Source: Gammaproteobacteria bacterium
Lineage (GTDB): Bacteria; Pseudomonadota; Gammaproteobacteria; Pseudomonadales; Cellvibrionaceae
Direction of reading: 5' to 3'
Assembly: GCA_004172865.1 (NCBI GenBank)
Contig: SEBV01000006.1
Span: 372,001 to 436,000 of the forward strand
DNA length: 64,000 nt
The position numbers and the translations under genes are program-made. Below, in pieces: positions 19,096 through 28,885 of this stretch. Below the pieces are notes generated by a model, which had not been told where the DNA came from, searched no databases, and was given only the letters and a program-made list of their open reading frames with translations. Each line of letters opens with the position of its first letter. Position 1 is the first letter of the stretch.

Positions 19096-20253
19096 ATGGA
19101 AACCGGCCAAGACACCTTATCCAATACATTTACTAATTTTTTTAATTCAGAGAAATCCAGCGGAATCGTTTTAATCATTTGCACAGTGGTTTCTCTTGTA
19201 ATCGCGAACTCATCGTTCAGCGCAAGCTATTTGAGTATTTGGTCGACTTACATAGCAGGCTTGAGTATCGAACACTGGGTTAACGATGCGCTCATGGCCA
19301 TTTTCTTTTTGTTTATTGGCCTAGAACTTGAACGCGAAATTTATAACGGCGAATTATCGAATTTTAAAAAAGCTTTATTGCCAATTATCGCCGCTGTAGG
19401 TGGCATCGCCTGCCCCGCCCTTGTTCACTTCATATTAAATGGAGGAACACCGACACAAGCGGGCGTAGGAATTCCAATGGCGACTGATATCGCTTTTGCC
19501 TTAGGTGTGCTTGCGCTCTTAGGTAGCCGCATACCCACTTCACTGAAAATTTTTCTTACCGCACTCGCAGTAATTGATGACCTCGGCGCAATTATTGTTA
19601 TAGCAATTTTTTACACGGCAAAGGTTTCATTTTTATATTTATTAGCCGCAGGATTAACTTTTGGCGTACTACTTTCGCTGAATAAAATATTTCGCGTTAT
19701 GGCGCTCACACCTTATTTAATTGGCGGCGCGCTTATGTGGTTCTGTATGTTGCAATCAGGAATTCATGCCACTATTGCTGGTGTGTTACTCGCATTTGCA
19801 ATTCCGTTTTCATCAAAAGTGGATGATGAAGCTTCGCCATCGCACAAGCTTGAACATTTTCTCCATAAGCCTGTGGCTTTTATTATTTTGCCTATTTTTG
19901 CGTTAGCGAATACCGGCGTAGTTATAGGTTCAACCTGGGCGCAAGAATTAACTAGCCCAAATAGTTTGGGTATTGCCGCTGGCTTGGTACTGGGCAAGCC
20001 TGTAGGAATCATGTTGCTGTGTTTTATTGCGGTTAGTATCGGTATTTGCAAATTACCAGAGGGATTAAACTGGAAACATATTTTTGGTGCAGGTTTGTTG
20101 GGAGGAATTGGCTTTACGATGTCGATATTTATTACCAACCTCGCGTTTGTAGGTAATGCAGATGCAATCACCGCATCCAAAATTGCAGTTTTACTTGCAT
20201 CACTCTCTGCAGGAACAATCGGTTTCTTGTGGCTTAGGTTTTTGAGTAAATAA
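19096..20253 (+). CDS. nhaA: Na+/H+ antiporter NhaA
   Basis: This 385-residue membrane protein shows the NhaA hallmarks: FIGLELERE, the Asp pair in TALAVIDDLGAII that binds Na+/H+, MATDIAFALGVL, and the late HIFGAGLLGGIGFTMSIFI. It exchanges cytoplasmic Na+ for external H+ at alkaline pH. Length is normal and AAGGAG precedes the ATG. It sits next to NDH-2 in the same direction, 78 bases apart. Confidence 0.97.
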   Translation: METGQDTLSNTFTNFFNSEKSSGIVLIICTVVSLVIANSSFSASYLSIWSTYIAGLSIEHWVNDALMAIFFLFIGLELEREIYNGELSNFKKALLPIIAAVGGIACPALVHFILNGGTPTQAGVGIPMATDIAFALGVLALLGSRIPTSLKIFLTALAVIDDLGAIIVIAIFYTAKVSFLYLLAAGLTFGVLLSLNKIFRVMALTPYLIGGALMWFCMLQSGIHATIAGVLLAFAIPFSSKVDDEASPSHKLEHFLHKPVAFIILPIFALANTGVVIGSTWAQELTSPNSLGIAAGLVLGKPVGIMLLCFIAVSIGICKLPEGLNWKHIFGAGLLGGIGFTMSIFITNLAFVGNADAITASKIAVLLASLSAGTIGFLWLRFLSK

Positions 20254-20347
20254 ATGGCACCGCAATTCACGCATCAACATTGTAAAAAGATTTTAAGCGC
20301 TCATAATCCGTTCACCACTCATATTAATAATCAAAGGATAACATCAT

Positions 20348-20869
20348 ATGAAAATCTCAAAAATCTTATCTCTGCTTATGGCCTTTGTATTTGTTGTAGG
20401 CTGTGCTTCTAAAGTACAACAAACAGTTACCAAACCCGTTACAGTTCAAAAAACTGAAGTAAAGACTATTTATTTAAAAATTTCTCACGGTCCAGGTGTT
20501 AATGCTGATGGCGCTTATGTAAATGCAGAGAAAGAACTTAGCGACGCAATTATTCAAAAAGTGAAAGTGAAATTACCTAAAACTAATATCATCACCACCC
20601 AGAAGCCAGTCGCCGGGTTGGAGGCCGATGTCGTAATTAATGAATTTAATTACATCAGCGGTGCAGCGCGAATCTTTGCAGGTGCACTATCAGGAAAAGC
20701 GAAGTTGGGTGCAAAGGTTACTTTGACGGATATAGCTTCAAATAAAAATTTAGGTGAGACTGATCTAGGAACTTCATCTAAATTCAGTGAGGGAATTTTT
20801 GGCGGAACGTCATCAAGGCAAATTGATGCCTTGGCAGAGCAAATCGTCGCTTTAATTAAAGCGCCCTAA
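20348..20869 (+). CDS. DUF4410-like lipoprotein
   Basis: This 173-residue protein has lipobox FVVGC (Cys19). The mature domain has VDVVINEFNYISGAARIFAGALSGKAKLGAKVTLTD-type spacing (here GLEADVVINEFN, RIFAGALSGK, GAKVTLTD), as in DUF4410 lipoproteins that adopt a TolB-N-like or LptE-like fold. Function is unknown. AAAGGA precedes the ATG. It stands between nhaA and ogt on the same strand. Confidence 0.72.
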   Translation: MKISKILSLLMAFVFVVGCASKVQQTVTKPVTVQKTEVKTIYLKISHGPGVNADGAYVNAEKELSDAIIQKVKVKLPKTNIITTQKPVAGLEADVVINEFNYISGAARIFAGALSGKAKLGAKVTLTDIASNKNLGETDLGTSSKFSEGIFGGTSSRQIDALAEQIVALIKAP

Positions 20870-20901
20870 TTTATTTAACATCTGAAACGCTGGTTATCAC
20901 G

Positions 20902-21441
20902 ATGAATAAAATCAACATACAGTTTTATAAAACCAAATATGCTGAATTTATTTTAGGGTCTTTTGATAACCAGCTTTGCATGCTCGATTATAGATACAGA
21001 AAAAGCAGAGATGCTGTTGATACGCGAATTAAAAGAGGGCTTGGAGCGGAGTTTACCGAACAGGATGATGACGTTTTAAATCTCGCCAGAACCCAAATAG
21101 ATGAATACTTTAGTGGTGCTAGAAAAGAATTCAATCTTCCGTTATTAACCGTAGGCACAGAATTTCAAAAGCTAGTGTGGGATGCGCTGGTGAAAATCCC
21201 TTACGGAACAACCTCTACTTATCTTCAGCTCGCTAGACAAATCAGCAATGAGAAAGCAGTTCGCGCTGTTGCCGCTGCAAATGGCGCTAATTCAATGTCG
21301 ATTATAATTCCCTGCCATCGCATTATTGGTAGCGATGGGGATCTTACTGGTTATGCAGGCGGGCTTCCGGTTAAAAAGCGTTTGCTGCAATTGGAGGGAT
21401 GTTTGTTGGACTCCAGACAAAGCGACTTATTATTTTCTTAA
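20902..21441 (+). CDS. ogt: Methylated-DNA-[protein]-cysteine S-methyltransferase
   Basis: The 179 residues contain the complete C-terminal alkyltransferase domain: FQKLVWDALVKIPYGTTSTY, VRAVAAANGANS and the active-site IIPCHRIIG with Cys138, then GYAGGLPVKKRLLQLEG. It repairs O6-alkylguanine by irreversible transfer to Cys138. Its stop is followed 44 bases later by a converging GNAT gene. Confidence 0.94.
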   Translation: MNKINIQFYKTKYAEFILGSFDNQLCMLDYRYRKSRDAVDTRIKRGLGAEFTEQDDDVLNLARTQIDEYFSGARKEFNLPLLTVGTEFQKLVWDALVKIPYGTTSTYLQLARQISNEKAVRAVAAANGANSMSIIIPCHRIIGSDGDLTGYAGGLPVKKRLLQLEGCLLDSRQSDLLFS

Positions 21442-21485
21442 GGCGATTCGCTAATTGCACGTACGAATAAATACCGAAACCAAAC

Positions 21486-22043
21486 TTATTGATTACCTAC
21501 TTTACTCAATAATTCCGTAAGCTGAATTTGCATGATATTAATCTGCTTACCCCCCAGACGAGTTTTACGAATAATTTCCCATCCACGTTTTTGATAGTAA
21601 TCAGTAAACTCTGCCGCAGAAAGCCACAACTCGTGCGCACCAAAATCCGAGGCGTATTTTTTTCCCGCTTCGATTAATAAATTGCCGAAACCCTGTTCGC
21701 GCTTTTCATCCACCACAAATAAATTACTTAACCACACTGGTGTTCCGTTGGCGATGTTTAGTGGGCGAGTAGGAATTAATACGCTGGTATCGCTGCGATA
21801 GGTGTAATTAACCAAGCTCACGCAACCAATAAGATTGTCGTCTTGCAGAAGAATAATCGTTTTGGGAATGGCATTGTGCTGAACATGCAAAAGCAAGCGC
21901 TGCTGGCGCGTTGCTATGGTGGATTGCAAACCTTGGCGTTCGCATTCTTGATGGTGCCAGGCAGCAACTTGTGCAAAATGTTCCGGCACATGCTCAAGCA
22001 ACTGAATTTTTATTGCAGATGTTTTTGACACAGAGGCAGCCAT
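21486..22043 (-). CDS. GNAT family N-acetyltransferase
   Basis: This 185-residue protein has the GNAT fold pattern: HVPEHFAQVAAWHHQECERQ at the start, IILLQDDNLIGCVSLV, the beta4 strand PVWLSNLFVVDEKREQGFGNLLIEAG (acetyl-CoA-binding RxxGxG variant REQGFG), and EFTDYYQKRGWE near the end. The substrate is unknown. It is convergent with ogt. Confidence 0.87.
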   Translation of the reverse strand: MAASVSKTSAIKIQLLEHVPEHFAQVAAWHHQECERQGLQSTIATRQQRLLLHVQHNAIPKTIILLQDDNLIGCVSLVNYTYRSDTSVLIPTRPLNIANGTPVWLSNLFVVDEKREQGFGNLLIEAGKKYASDFGAHELWLSAAEFTDYYQKRGWEIIRKTRLGGKQINIMQIQLTELLSKVGNQ

Positions 22044-22191
22044 GTAAATTTTGTTACTGAATTTAATCTACAAAGGTAGATGTCTTAGCAGCTTGGTTGG
22101 GCCAATTTTTTATAAATCAACTGATGCAATCATCGCGAACGCCAACTTAAAAAATAGTGCACGGCTCATAGCGCGAATGTTCGGCAAATTA

Positions 22192-22216
22192 AATCGCGCA
22201 TTTAAAATGCGCGATT
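22192..22216 (-). terminator. Hairpin overlapping the lipA stop, probable terminator
   Basis: AATCGCGCATTT and AAATGCGCGATT form a 12-bp stem that includes part of the lipA stop codon; on the minus strand it is followed by TTAATTT. A hairpin this close to the stop could also affect termination of translation. Confidence 0.6.
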
Positions 22217-23243
22217 ATTTTATCGCTGCCATTAAACCGGTAATGTCTTCACCGTGCGCTTGTTTGTCGGCATGGTACGACGAGCGCACTAGCGGGCCAC
22301 AGGCGGCGTGCTTAAAGCCCATTTCTTCAGCGAGTTTTGTGTACTCGGCAAATTCATCTGGGTGTACATAACGTGCAACTGGCAAGTGATCTTTCGATGG
22401 TTGTAAATATTGGCCGATGGTGAGCATGTCGATATCGTGATCGCGCATGTGTTGCATGACTTCAATAATTTCTTCTTTGGTTTCACCGAGGCCAACCATC
22501 AAACCGGATTTGGTTAGTACATCCGGGCGACGCGCTTTGTATTGCTTGAGCAATTCCAGCGACCAATTGTAGTTTGCGCCAGGACGCGCCTGACGATACA
22601 AACGCGATACGGTTTCCATATTGTGGTTGAACACGTCAGGCGCTTCTTTTTCCAAAATATCGAGCGCTATGTCCATGCGGCCACGGAAATCCGGTACCAA
22701 TACTTCTACTTGTAATTTAGGGCTGAGAACACGGGCTTCGCGAATACAATCGGCAAAATGCTGCGCGCCGCCATCGCGCAAATCATCGCGGTCAACAGAG
22801 GTGATAACGACATATTTCAAACGCATTTCGGCAATGGCTTCCGCCAACTTGAGCGGCTCATTGGCATCCAAAGGATTGGGCTTGCCATGGCCAACATCGC
22901 AGAAAGGGCAGCGACGGGTGCAGATATCGCCCATGATCATAAAGGTTGCAGTGCCACCGCTAAAACATTCGCCCAGGTTCGGGCAATTTGCTTCTTCACA
23001 CACAGAAGACAGTTTGTTTTTGCGCAGAATACTTTTAATGCGGTCTACTTCTGGCGATGCGGGAATGCGCACACGAATCCAGTCAGGTTTGCGCGGAATT
23101 TCGTCGCGGTCGCTGGCGATAACTTTTACCGGAATACGCTCAACCTTGTCTGCGTCGCGCAGCTTTTCGCCTTGTTTATGACGCTCAGTGCGTTTAACAG
23201 GTTGCAATTCTTGAATTTGAACGACGGATGGCAATTCTGACAT
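22215..23243 (-). CDS. lipA: Lipoyl synthase
   Basis: This 342-residue radical-SAM enzyme has both clusters visible: the auxiliary-cluster cysteines in [16 protein letters not shown] and the radical-SAM CxxxCxxC in [11 protein letters not shown]. The C-terminal RSSYHAD supplies the auxiliary-cluster serine. It inserts two sulfurs into octanoyl groups on lipoyl domains. It lies 45 bases downstream of lipB, which supplies the octanoyl transfer. Confidence 0.98.
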   Translation of the reverse strand: MSELPSVVQIQELQPVKRTERHKQGEKLRDADKVERIPVKVIASDRDEIPRKPDWIRVRIPASPEVDRIKSILRKNKLSSVCEEANCPNLGECFSGGTATFMIMGDICTRRCPFCDVGHGKPNPLDANEPLKLAEAIAEMRLKYVVITSVDRDDLRDGGAQHFADCIREARVLSPKLQVEVLVPDFRGRMDIALDILEKEAPDVFNHNMETVSRLYRQARPGANYNWSLELLKQYKARRPDVLTKSGLMVGLGETKEEIIEVMQHMRDHDIDMLTIGQYLQPSKDHLPVARYVHPDEFAEYTKLAEEMGFKHAACGPLVRSSYHADKQAHGEDITGLMAAIK

Positions 23244-23288
23244 GAGGGATCTCTGGAAATGCGATTGGCTGGTTTGCGATTCGGTAAC

Positions 23289-23969
23289 CTACTGCGAGGC
23301 TGGCATTGTACAGGTTTCGTAAGCTAATTTCTGCGCAAATTGGATAACAAGTTGTTGCTGCACATCGCTGATGCTGATCGGCTCGGCTAATAAATCCTGC
23401 ATTTGCGTCATCGCCAAACCTTGGTAACCGCAGGGATTAATCCGCAAAAAGGGCGATAAATCCATCGCCACATTCAAGGCTAAGCCGTGAAAACTGCAGC
23501 CGCGCCTTACGCGCAGACCGAGCGATGCAATTTTATCGACGCGACTTTCGGCATTCACGTAAACGCCGGGAGCATCTGGCTTGGGAAAAGCTTCAATGTG
23601 GTAGTGCGCCAAGGTGGCCACAATAGTATTCTCGATTGCCGTTACTAAATCGCGCACCCCCATTTTCAGGCGACGTAAATCCAGTAGCGGATAAGCAACC
23701 AATTGGCCGGGACCATGATAGGTGACTTGGCCGCCGCGATCTGATTGAACGACGGGAATATCGCCCGGCACCAATAAATGCTCAGCTTTGCCCGCTTGCC
23801 CTTGGGTAAAAACTGGCGGATGCTCAACTAGCCAGAGCTGGTCATTGGATTCTGCGGTTCGAGTATTAGTGAATTCCGTCATGGACGCCCAGACTTGCTC
23901 ATAAGGCTGCAAGCCGAGATTACGAATCTCAAGCACGCGATTATGAGCTGGGGATTGCGATGCGGACAA
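23289..23969 (-). CDS. lipB: Octanoyltransferase LipB
   Basis: This 226-residue protein contains [21 protein letters not shown] and the active-site region [14 protein letters not shown] with its conserved Cys. It moves octanoate from acyl carrier protein to lipoyl domains. Translation appears to start at TTG (23969), directly after the TAA of ybeD. The next in-frame ATG (M31) would cut into the conserved [10 protein letters not shown] region, so the TTG start with translational coupling is the best reading; a GTG eleven codons later is the only close alternative. Confidence 0.96.
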   Translation of the reverse strand: MSASQSPAHNRVLEIRNLGLQPYEQVWASMTEFTNTRTAESNDQLWLVEHPPVFTQGQAGKAEHLLVPGDIPVVQSDRGGQVTYHGPGQLVAYPLLDLRRLKMGVRDLVTAIENTIVATLAHYHIEAFPKPDAPGVYVNAESRVDKIASLGLRVRRGCSFHGLALNVAMDLSPFLRINPCGYQGLAMTQMQDLLAEPISISDVQQQLVIQFAQKLAYETCTMPASQ

Positions 23970-24242
23970 TTAAATCACCATGCGTATTTTTTTGCTGGTG
24001 CGCAGGTCTTCGTGGATGGCTGTGAGCTGCTCTACTCCCGTGGCGGTGATCCATACAGTTAGCGATTGGAATCTGCCTTTGCTGGATTCATTAATAGTGA
24101 TGCGGGTTTGGTCAAAACCAGGCGCATGGCGCTCCATAACCTCAATCACCAGATTATGCATTTCGTGGTCAGCATCGCCCAACACTTTGACAGGATAGTT
24201 TTCGCAGGGGAATTCTATTTTTGGCGGTTTTTGCTCTGTCAT
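23970..24242 (-). CDS. ybeD: DUF493 family protein YbeD
   Basis: This is a 90-residue protein of the YbeD/DUF493 family (FPCENYPVKVLGDADHEM, then a ferredoxin-like ACT-type fold ending LTAIHEDLRTSKKIRMVI). A regulatory or lipoate-linked role has been suggested from its constant position before lipB. The ATG at 24242 has TTGGAG upstream; the in-frame TTG at 24269 falls inside the preceding terminator hairpin and is not credible. Confidence 0.93.
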   Translation of the reverse strand: MTEQKPPKIEFPCENYPVKVLGDADHEMHNLVIEVMERHAPGFDQTRITINESSKGRFQSLTVWITATGVEQLTAIHEDLRTSKKIRMVI

Positions 24243-24256
24243 GATGTTCTCCAAAA

Positions 24257-24283
24257 CAAAAAGGGGCAAAAAATTTGCCCCTC
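24257..24283 (-). terminator. Terminator between dacA and ybeD
   Basis: GGGGCAAA pairs with TTTGCCCC, followed on the minus strand by CTTTTTGTTTT. It separates dacA from the ybeD-lipB-lipA unit, though read-through is possible. Confidence 0.75.
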
Positions 24284-24317
24284 AGTTGTAAAAGATTAGA
24301 TATTTACGTGAGGCTAA

Positions 24318-25547
24318 TTAACTAAACAGGCCGCGGAAGAAAAGCTTGATTCGGTCCCACACGCGCGCAAAAAAGCTGGCTTCTTCAACGGGCTGCAAGG
24401 CAACCAACGGTTGAGTGTTGATAACTTTGCCATCCAGCTCGATGGTCAAACTACCCAACTCCTGACCCGCAAGAATCGGCGCTTTGATAGTTTCATTTAC
24501 GTGGACATTAGCTTTTACATCGTTAACGCGGCCTTTCGGTAAGGTCATACGTACATCTTTTGGCAAGCCCAAGACGACTTCAGGTGCTTTACCTGACCAT
24601 ACACGAGCTTTGGTCACTTCCGTTGCTGCCTTATAAAGACCAACGGTTTCAAAATAGCGGAAACCGAAGGAGAGCAATTTTGAGGTTTCTTCAGCGCGCG
24701 CATTTTCGCTTTTGGTACCGAGCACTACGGCGATCAAACGCGTACCTTCGCGTTTTGATGATGCCACCAGGCAATAGCCAGCTTCATCGGTATGGCCAGT
24801 TTTCAAGCCATCAACTGTAGGATCGAGGAACAACAAACGGTTGCGGTTAGGCTGGCGAATATTGTTGTATTTGAACTCTTTTTCCGCGTAGAGCGGGTAG
24901 TGTTGCGGATGGTTGTAAATCACAGCACGGGCCAAGGTCGAAAGATCGCGCGCGGTCGTGTAATGCTCGGGAGCAGGCAAGCCTGCAGCGTTTTGGAAGT
25001 GCGTAGCTTTCATGCCCAGCTCTTGCGCTTTTTTGTTCATCATATCGACGAAGGCATCTTCGGTGCTGCCCACATATTCAGCCAAAGCGACGGTAGCGTC
25101 ATTGCCTGACTGGATAATTTCACCACGCAATAAATCGATAACCGAAACCTGAGTGCCCTCTTTCACATACATGCGCGAGCCTTCCATTTTCCAGGCTTTA
25201 ACGCTGACATTCACCATATTGGATTCGTTGATACGGCCGCGCACAATTTCATCAATAACCAAATAGCTGGACATCATTTTGGTCAAACTAGCTGGTGGAA
25301 GACGTTGATCGGCATTGTTTTGAGCGAGAACTTCACCGGTTTCGCCATCAATTAAAATGTAACCACTGGCCGCTAATTGCGGTGGCTCTGGCGCAACAAC
25401 CGCTGGCGCTGCAGCCTGTGCTTGTCCCGGCGTTGCCTGACCTAAGGTCGGCGTTTGCGCATAGGTTGTTGCAGTACTTACACTCAGGCTCAATAGCACG
25501 AGCGCGATGCTGAATGGTTTAACAAAGGAGGTTACTGATTTGAGCAT
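24318..25547 (-). CDS. dacA: D-alanyl-D-alanine carboxypeptidase (PBP5/6 type)
   Basis: This 409-residue exported enzyme has the three penicillin-binding motifs: SLTK (Ser87-Lys90), SGN (147-149) and KTG (249-251). It trims the terminal D-Ala of peptidoglycan pentapeptides. A signal peptide ends near Ala30, followed by an unusual Ala/Pro/Gln-rich linker (about 33-58). The C-terminal amphipathic helix (SFFARVWDRIKLFFRGLFS) anchors it to the outer face of the inner membrane, as in PBP5. Confidence 0.97.
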   Translation of the reverse strand: MLKSVTSFVKPFSIALVLLSLSVSTATTYAQTPTLGQATPGQAQAAAPAVVAPEPPQLAASGYILIDGETGEVLAQNNADQRLPPASLTKMMSSYLVIDEIVRGRINESNMVNVSVKAWKMEGSRMYVKEGTQVSVIDLLRGEIIQSGNDATVALAEYVGSTEDAFVDMMNKKAQELGMKATHFQNAAGLPAPEHYTTARDLSTLARAVIYNHPQHYPLYAEKEFKYNNIRQPNRNRLLFLDPTVDGLKTGHTDEAGYCLVASSKREGTRLIAVVLGTKSENARAEETSKLLSFGFRYFETVGLYKAATEVTKARVWSGKAPEVVLGLPKDVRMTLPKGRVNDVKANVHVNETIKAPILAGQELGSLTIELDGKVINTQPLVALQPVEEASFFARVWDRIKLFFRGLFS

Positions 25548-25686
25548 AAGAAAATCACTTTAAAAAAACACGAAAATATAGGTTTGGATTGGCAGCCACA
25601 GCGGTTCAATAAATGTGGGCCGAATTGTAACACCGCTAGCCCATGATGTACTTACAGCAACAAAACTTAATAAGCACTCGAAGCAA

Positions 25687-26661
25687 TTATTGATAGACCA
25701 CATGGACCTGTGAAATATCAATTTTTAACAATTGTTCACGCGCGGCCTGCATGCTTTCCGCATCTTTAAATGGACCAACCCGGACGCGATAAAGATTATT
25801 CGGAACTTTGGTCGCACTGATAATTACAGGATAGCTAATCGAACCGCCCACACTGGCCGCGAATTTTTTCGCCGAGGCTTCAACACCAAAGGCGGCGATT
25901 TGCAGATAAGTACCTTCCGGTATTTGCTCTGTCTGCCCGGTCACAGGTGTAGGCGCGGCGGCGATAACTTCAGCTTTCGGGACAATACCCGCTTCTTTCG
26001 ACGCCGCTTTTGTTGCTATATCTTTTGATCCCGTACCCGCCGCTTTGCGCGATTTCAATGGCGGACGCGGGTCGCCATCCGGCACTACGATTTCAACTTC
26101 AACATTACCGGTTCCAACTTGCGTAATGCCCAAGCGCTGGGCAGCGGCATAACTCAAATCGATAATACGGCCATCGTGAAATGGGCCGCGGTCATTAATT
26201 CGCACTATGACACTTTTGCGGTTATCGAGATTGGTCACCCGCACATAGGACGGAATCGGCAGTGTTTTATGAGCACCGGTCATGGCAAACATATCGTAGA
26301 GTTCGCCGTTCGAGGTGCGCTCGCCATTAAATTTAAAACCATACCAGGAGGCAAGGCCACGCTCGGTGTAGGCGCGTTCGTCATCCATCAAGGTATAAGT
26401 ATGACCGAGCACTGTGTAGGGGTTTTTGTTGCCCGCGATGGTGCGATATTCGTAGCGCGGCACAGCATCGGGCACGTGGGACATATCAATTTCTTTGTCT
26501 GGCCCCCAATCTTTATCTTTGCCTTTATAGCGACCGGATGAAGACGACGTTGAAGTCGATGAAGAATCATCTGATCTGGGCGCATGAGATGAACATCCGC
26601 CGAGCAAGCTAGCGATCACCGCTAACGCCATTAAACCACGCCACACCTTAAGCACCTGCAC
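25687..26661 (-). CDS. rlpA: Septal ring lytic transglycosylase RlpA family lipoprotein
   Basis: The 324 residues contain lipobox LLGGC (Cys23), a Ser-rich linker, the RlpA double-psi barrel (ERGLASWYGFKFNGERTSNGE, then VRINDRGPFHDGRIIDLS, with the catalytic Asp of NDRGPF), and a C-terminal SPOR domain (about 250-324) that binds denuded glycan at the septum. The start is GTG, whose G is shared with the TAG stop of mltB, indicating translational coupling. Confidence 0.95.
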   Translation of the reverse strand: MQVLKVWRGLMALAVIASLLGGCSSHAPRSDDSSSTSTSSSSGRYKGKDKDWGPDKEIDMSHVPDAVPRYEYRTIAGNKNPYTVLGHTYTLMDDERAYTERGLASWYGFKFNGERTSNGELYDMFAMTGAHKTLPIPSYVRVTNLDNRKSVIVRINDRGPFHDGRIIDLSYAAAQRLGITQVGTGNVEVEIVVPDGDPRPPLKSRKAAGTGSKDIATKAASKEAGIVPKAEVIAAAPTPVTGQTEQIPEGTYLQIAAFGVEASAKKFAASVGGSISYPVIISATKVPNNLYRVRVGPFKDAESMQAAREQLLKIDISQVHVVYQ

Positions 26662-27692
26662 TAGATTTTCCCCATTTCGAGCTTAATGGCTTGGCTCAAC
26701 TGATAGACGGCCATCGCATACATTGGGCTGCGGTTGTAACGGGTGATGGTGTAGAAATTTTGCAATCCAAACCAGTATTCGGAGCCGTTATCGCCCTCAA
26801 ATTGAAAGGCAATAACTCGCGTTGTGGGTGGTAACCATGAAATAGGATTAATGCCTTGTTCACGCCATTGATCTACAGTTTGGGTTGGCACCACTATGCT
26901 ATTGAGCTGCGGGGCCTGCATATTATCGGCGGCATGAGCTTCTACCGTAACGGGCTCGCCGGTTTTCCAGCCGTGTTCTTTAAAATAGTTCGCCACACTG
27001 CCAATAGCGTCAGACGGGGTTTTCCAGATGTCAGTAAACCCATCGCCACTAAAATCCACTGCCCATTTGCGATAGCTGGACGGCATAAATTGCCCATAGC
27101 CCATAGCACCGGCGTACGAACCTTTAAAGTCGAGCGGGCTGTGTTTTTGCTCGCGCGTCAGCAAGAAATAGTTTTCTAATTCAGAGCGAAAAAACGGCGC
27201 ACGCGGGGGATAATCAAAAGCGAGCGTGGTCAATGCATCAAGCACATTGTAGCCACCCATATTGCGACCATAGCTGGTTTCCACGCCAATAATCGACACG
27301 ATTATTTCGGCCGGGACACCAAATTCAGTTTCAGCGCGCTCAAGCTCGGCGCGGTTCTCACGCCAAAACTTCACGCCATTTTCAATACGCGCGGGCACTA
27401 TAAAGATTGGACGATATTCTTTCCAGGTTTTGGATTGCTCTGCAGGGCGCGAAATAGCATCCAGAATCGACTGTTTTTTCTCCGCCTTTTCCAGCCAGCC
27501 TTGTAATTCAGCGCGGGAGAATCCGTTTTTGGCGACCATATCATTCACAAACTTTTTTGCTTCAGGATGTTGTGAATAGTCAGCCTGGCAGGTTACGGCA
27601 CCTACCAATAGCGTCAAGCAACCCAAACTGGCGAAGCGTGATAAATGTTTGATGAATGTTGTTGCTGAATTATTGTTAAGCATTAAAGGCAC
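26661..27692 (-). CDS. mltB: Lytic murein transglycosylase B
   Basis: About 343 residues, with the MltB motif IIGVETSYGRNMGGY (Glu138 catalytic), GAMGYGQFMPSSYRKWAVDFSGDG and the C-terminal YNRSPMYAMAVYQL. It cleaves the MurNAc-GlcNAc bond to 1,6-anhydro ends. The N-terminus is a signal region with a cysteine in VGAVTCQA, which is not a classic lipobox. The start could be GTG 27692 (GAGAG upstream) or ATG 27683; the mature protein is the same. It lies between rodA and rlpA. Confidence 0.95.
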   Translation of the reverse strand: MPLMLNNNSATTFIKHLSRFASLGCLTLLVGAVTCQADYSQHPEAKKFVNDMVAKNGFSRAELQGWLEKAEKKQSILDAISRPAEQSKTWKEYRPIFIVPARIENGVKFWRENRAELERAETEFGVPAEIIVSIIGVETSYGRNMGGYNVLDALTTLAFDYPPRAPFFRSELENYFLLTREQKHSPLDFKGSYAGAMGYGQFMPSSYRKWAVDFSGDGFTDIWKTPSDAIGSVANYFKEHGWKTGEPVTVEAHAADNMQAPQLNSIVVPTQTVDQWREQGINPISWLPPTTRVIAFQFEGDNGSEYWFGLQNFYTITRYNRSPMYAMAVYQLSQAIKLEMGKI

Positions 27693-27708
27693 AATCTTGC
27701 TCTCACTT

Positions 27709-28860
27709 TTACGAGTTCATTACTCGTTTTTGCTCGGTGGCTACCGCCATTAAAATCCCAAAACCTGACATAAGCGCCACTATTGCAGTCCCACCTTGAC
27801 TAATAAACGGCAGCGGAACACCAACCACCGGCAGCATTCCCGCTACCATACCCATATTCACAAATACATACACGAAAAACGTGGTGGAAATACTGGCCGC
27901 CAATAAACGACCGAAATTGTCCTGCGCGTTAATGGCGATATACATACCGCGCGCGATCACCAAAATGTACGCGGTGATCAATAAAATAACGCCCAGCAAA
28001 CCAAATTCTTCCGACATTACGGCGATAATAAAATCCGTGTGCCCTTCCGGTAGAAAGTCTAAACGCGACTGAGTTCCCTCAAGCCAGCCTTTCCCGTGCA
28101 ATCCTCCCGAGCCAATGGCGGTTTTGGATTGGATAATATTCCAACCCGCACCTAGCGGATCGCTCTCCGGATCTAGCAACATGAGGATTCGCTTTTGTTG
28201 GTAATCATGCAACATGTAATGCCAAACTGGCCATAAACTTGCGCCAAATCCCGCCAATGCCAGGGCTATATACCACCATTGCAAGCCCGCGTAGAACAAC
28301 ACCACCATGCCCGATACCAGCACTAAAATGGCAGTACCCAAATCCGGTTGTTTGATAATCAGGGCAGTCGGCACCGCAATCAACACCAGCGTGATGATGA
28401 TATGCAAAAACCGCGGAGGCAAATATTGTCGGCTTAAAAACGCAGCGATGGTGATCGGCATAGCCAATTTCATAATCTCGGATGGCTGGAAGCGAATTCC
28501 GCCTACGCCCAACCAGCGTTGCGCGCCCTTTGCACCGATTCCGATTACCAATACGAGAACCAGCAAAACAACCCCGATGCCATACAACCATGGCGCCATG
28601 CGCCGCATAAAATCCACAGGAATTTGGGCGATGATCAACATGGCGCAAAAGGCGACAGCATAAAAACTGCCCTGCTTTTGAATCGCCAGCATGCTGCTAC
28701 TGCTGGCGCTATAAAGCACGACCATACCAAAACTGGCGATGGCGACCAACAAAAACAACAACACAAAATCGAGGTGCAAACGTTGCGCAATACGCTCAGC
28801 CCGGCGCAGGCCGATGCCGGTTTTAGGCATACGTCGTAAAAAATCCTGGCTACTCATCAT
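27709..28860 (-). CDS. rodA: Peptidoglycan glycosyltransferase RodA
   Basis: This 383-residue SEDS protein has about ten membrane segments. Conserved parts are visible: VVLYSASS, GAKGAQRWLGVGGIRFQPSE, KQPDLGTAIL, the loop LDFLPEGHTDFIIAVMSEEFG and the final LPVVGVPLPFISQGGTA. It polymerises glycan strands for elongation with PBP2, which is encoded 25 bases upstream. Confidence 0.97.
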   Translation of the reverse strand: MMSSQDFLRRMPKTGIGLRRAERIAQRLHLDFVLLFLLVAIASFGMVVLYSASSSSMLAIQKQGSFYAVAFCAMLIIAQIPVDFMRRMAPWLYGIGVVLLVLVLVIGIGAKGAQRWLGVGGIRFQPSEIMKLAMPITIAAFLSRQYLPPRFLHIIITLVLIAVPTALIIKQPDLGTAILVLVSGMVVLFYAGLQWWYIALALAGFGASLWPVWHYMLHDYQQKRILMLLDPESDPLGAGWNIIQSKTAIGSGGLHGKGWLEGTQSRLDFLPEGHTDFIIAVMSEEFGLLGVILLITAYILVIARGMYIAINAQDNFGRLLAASISTTFFVYVFVNMGMVAGMLPVVGVPLPFISQGGTAIVALMSGFGILMAVATEQKRVMNS

Positions 28861-28885
28861 TCGCCTTATTTAGGTCAAATTTCAT

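Noticed and set aside
22051-23240. Plus-strand ORFs opposite lipA
   Set aside because: lipA is a certain gene on the minus strand with complete radical-SAM motifs; the opposite frames are shadows.
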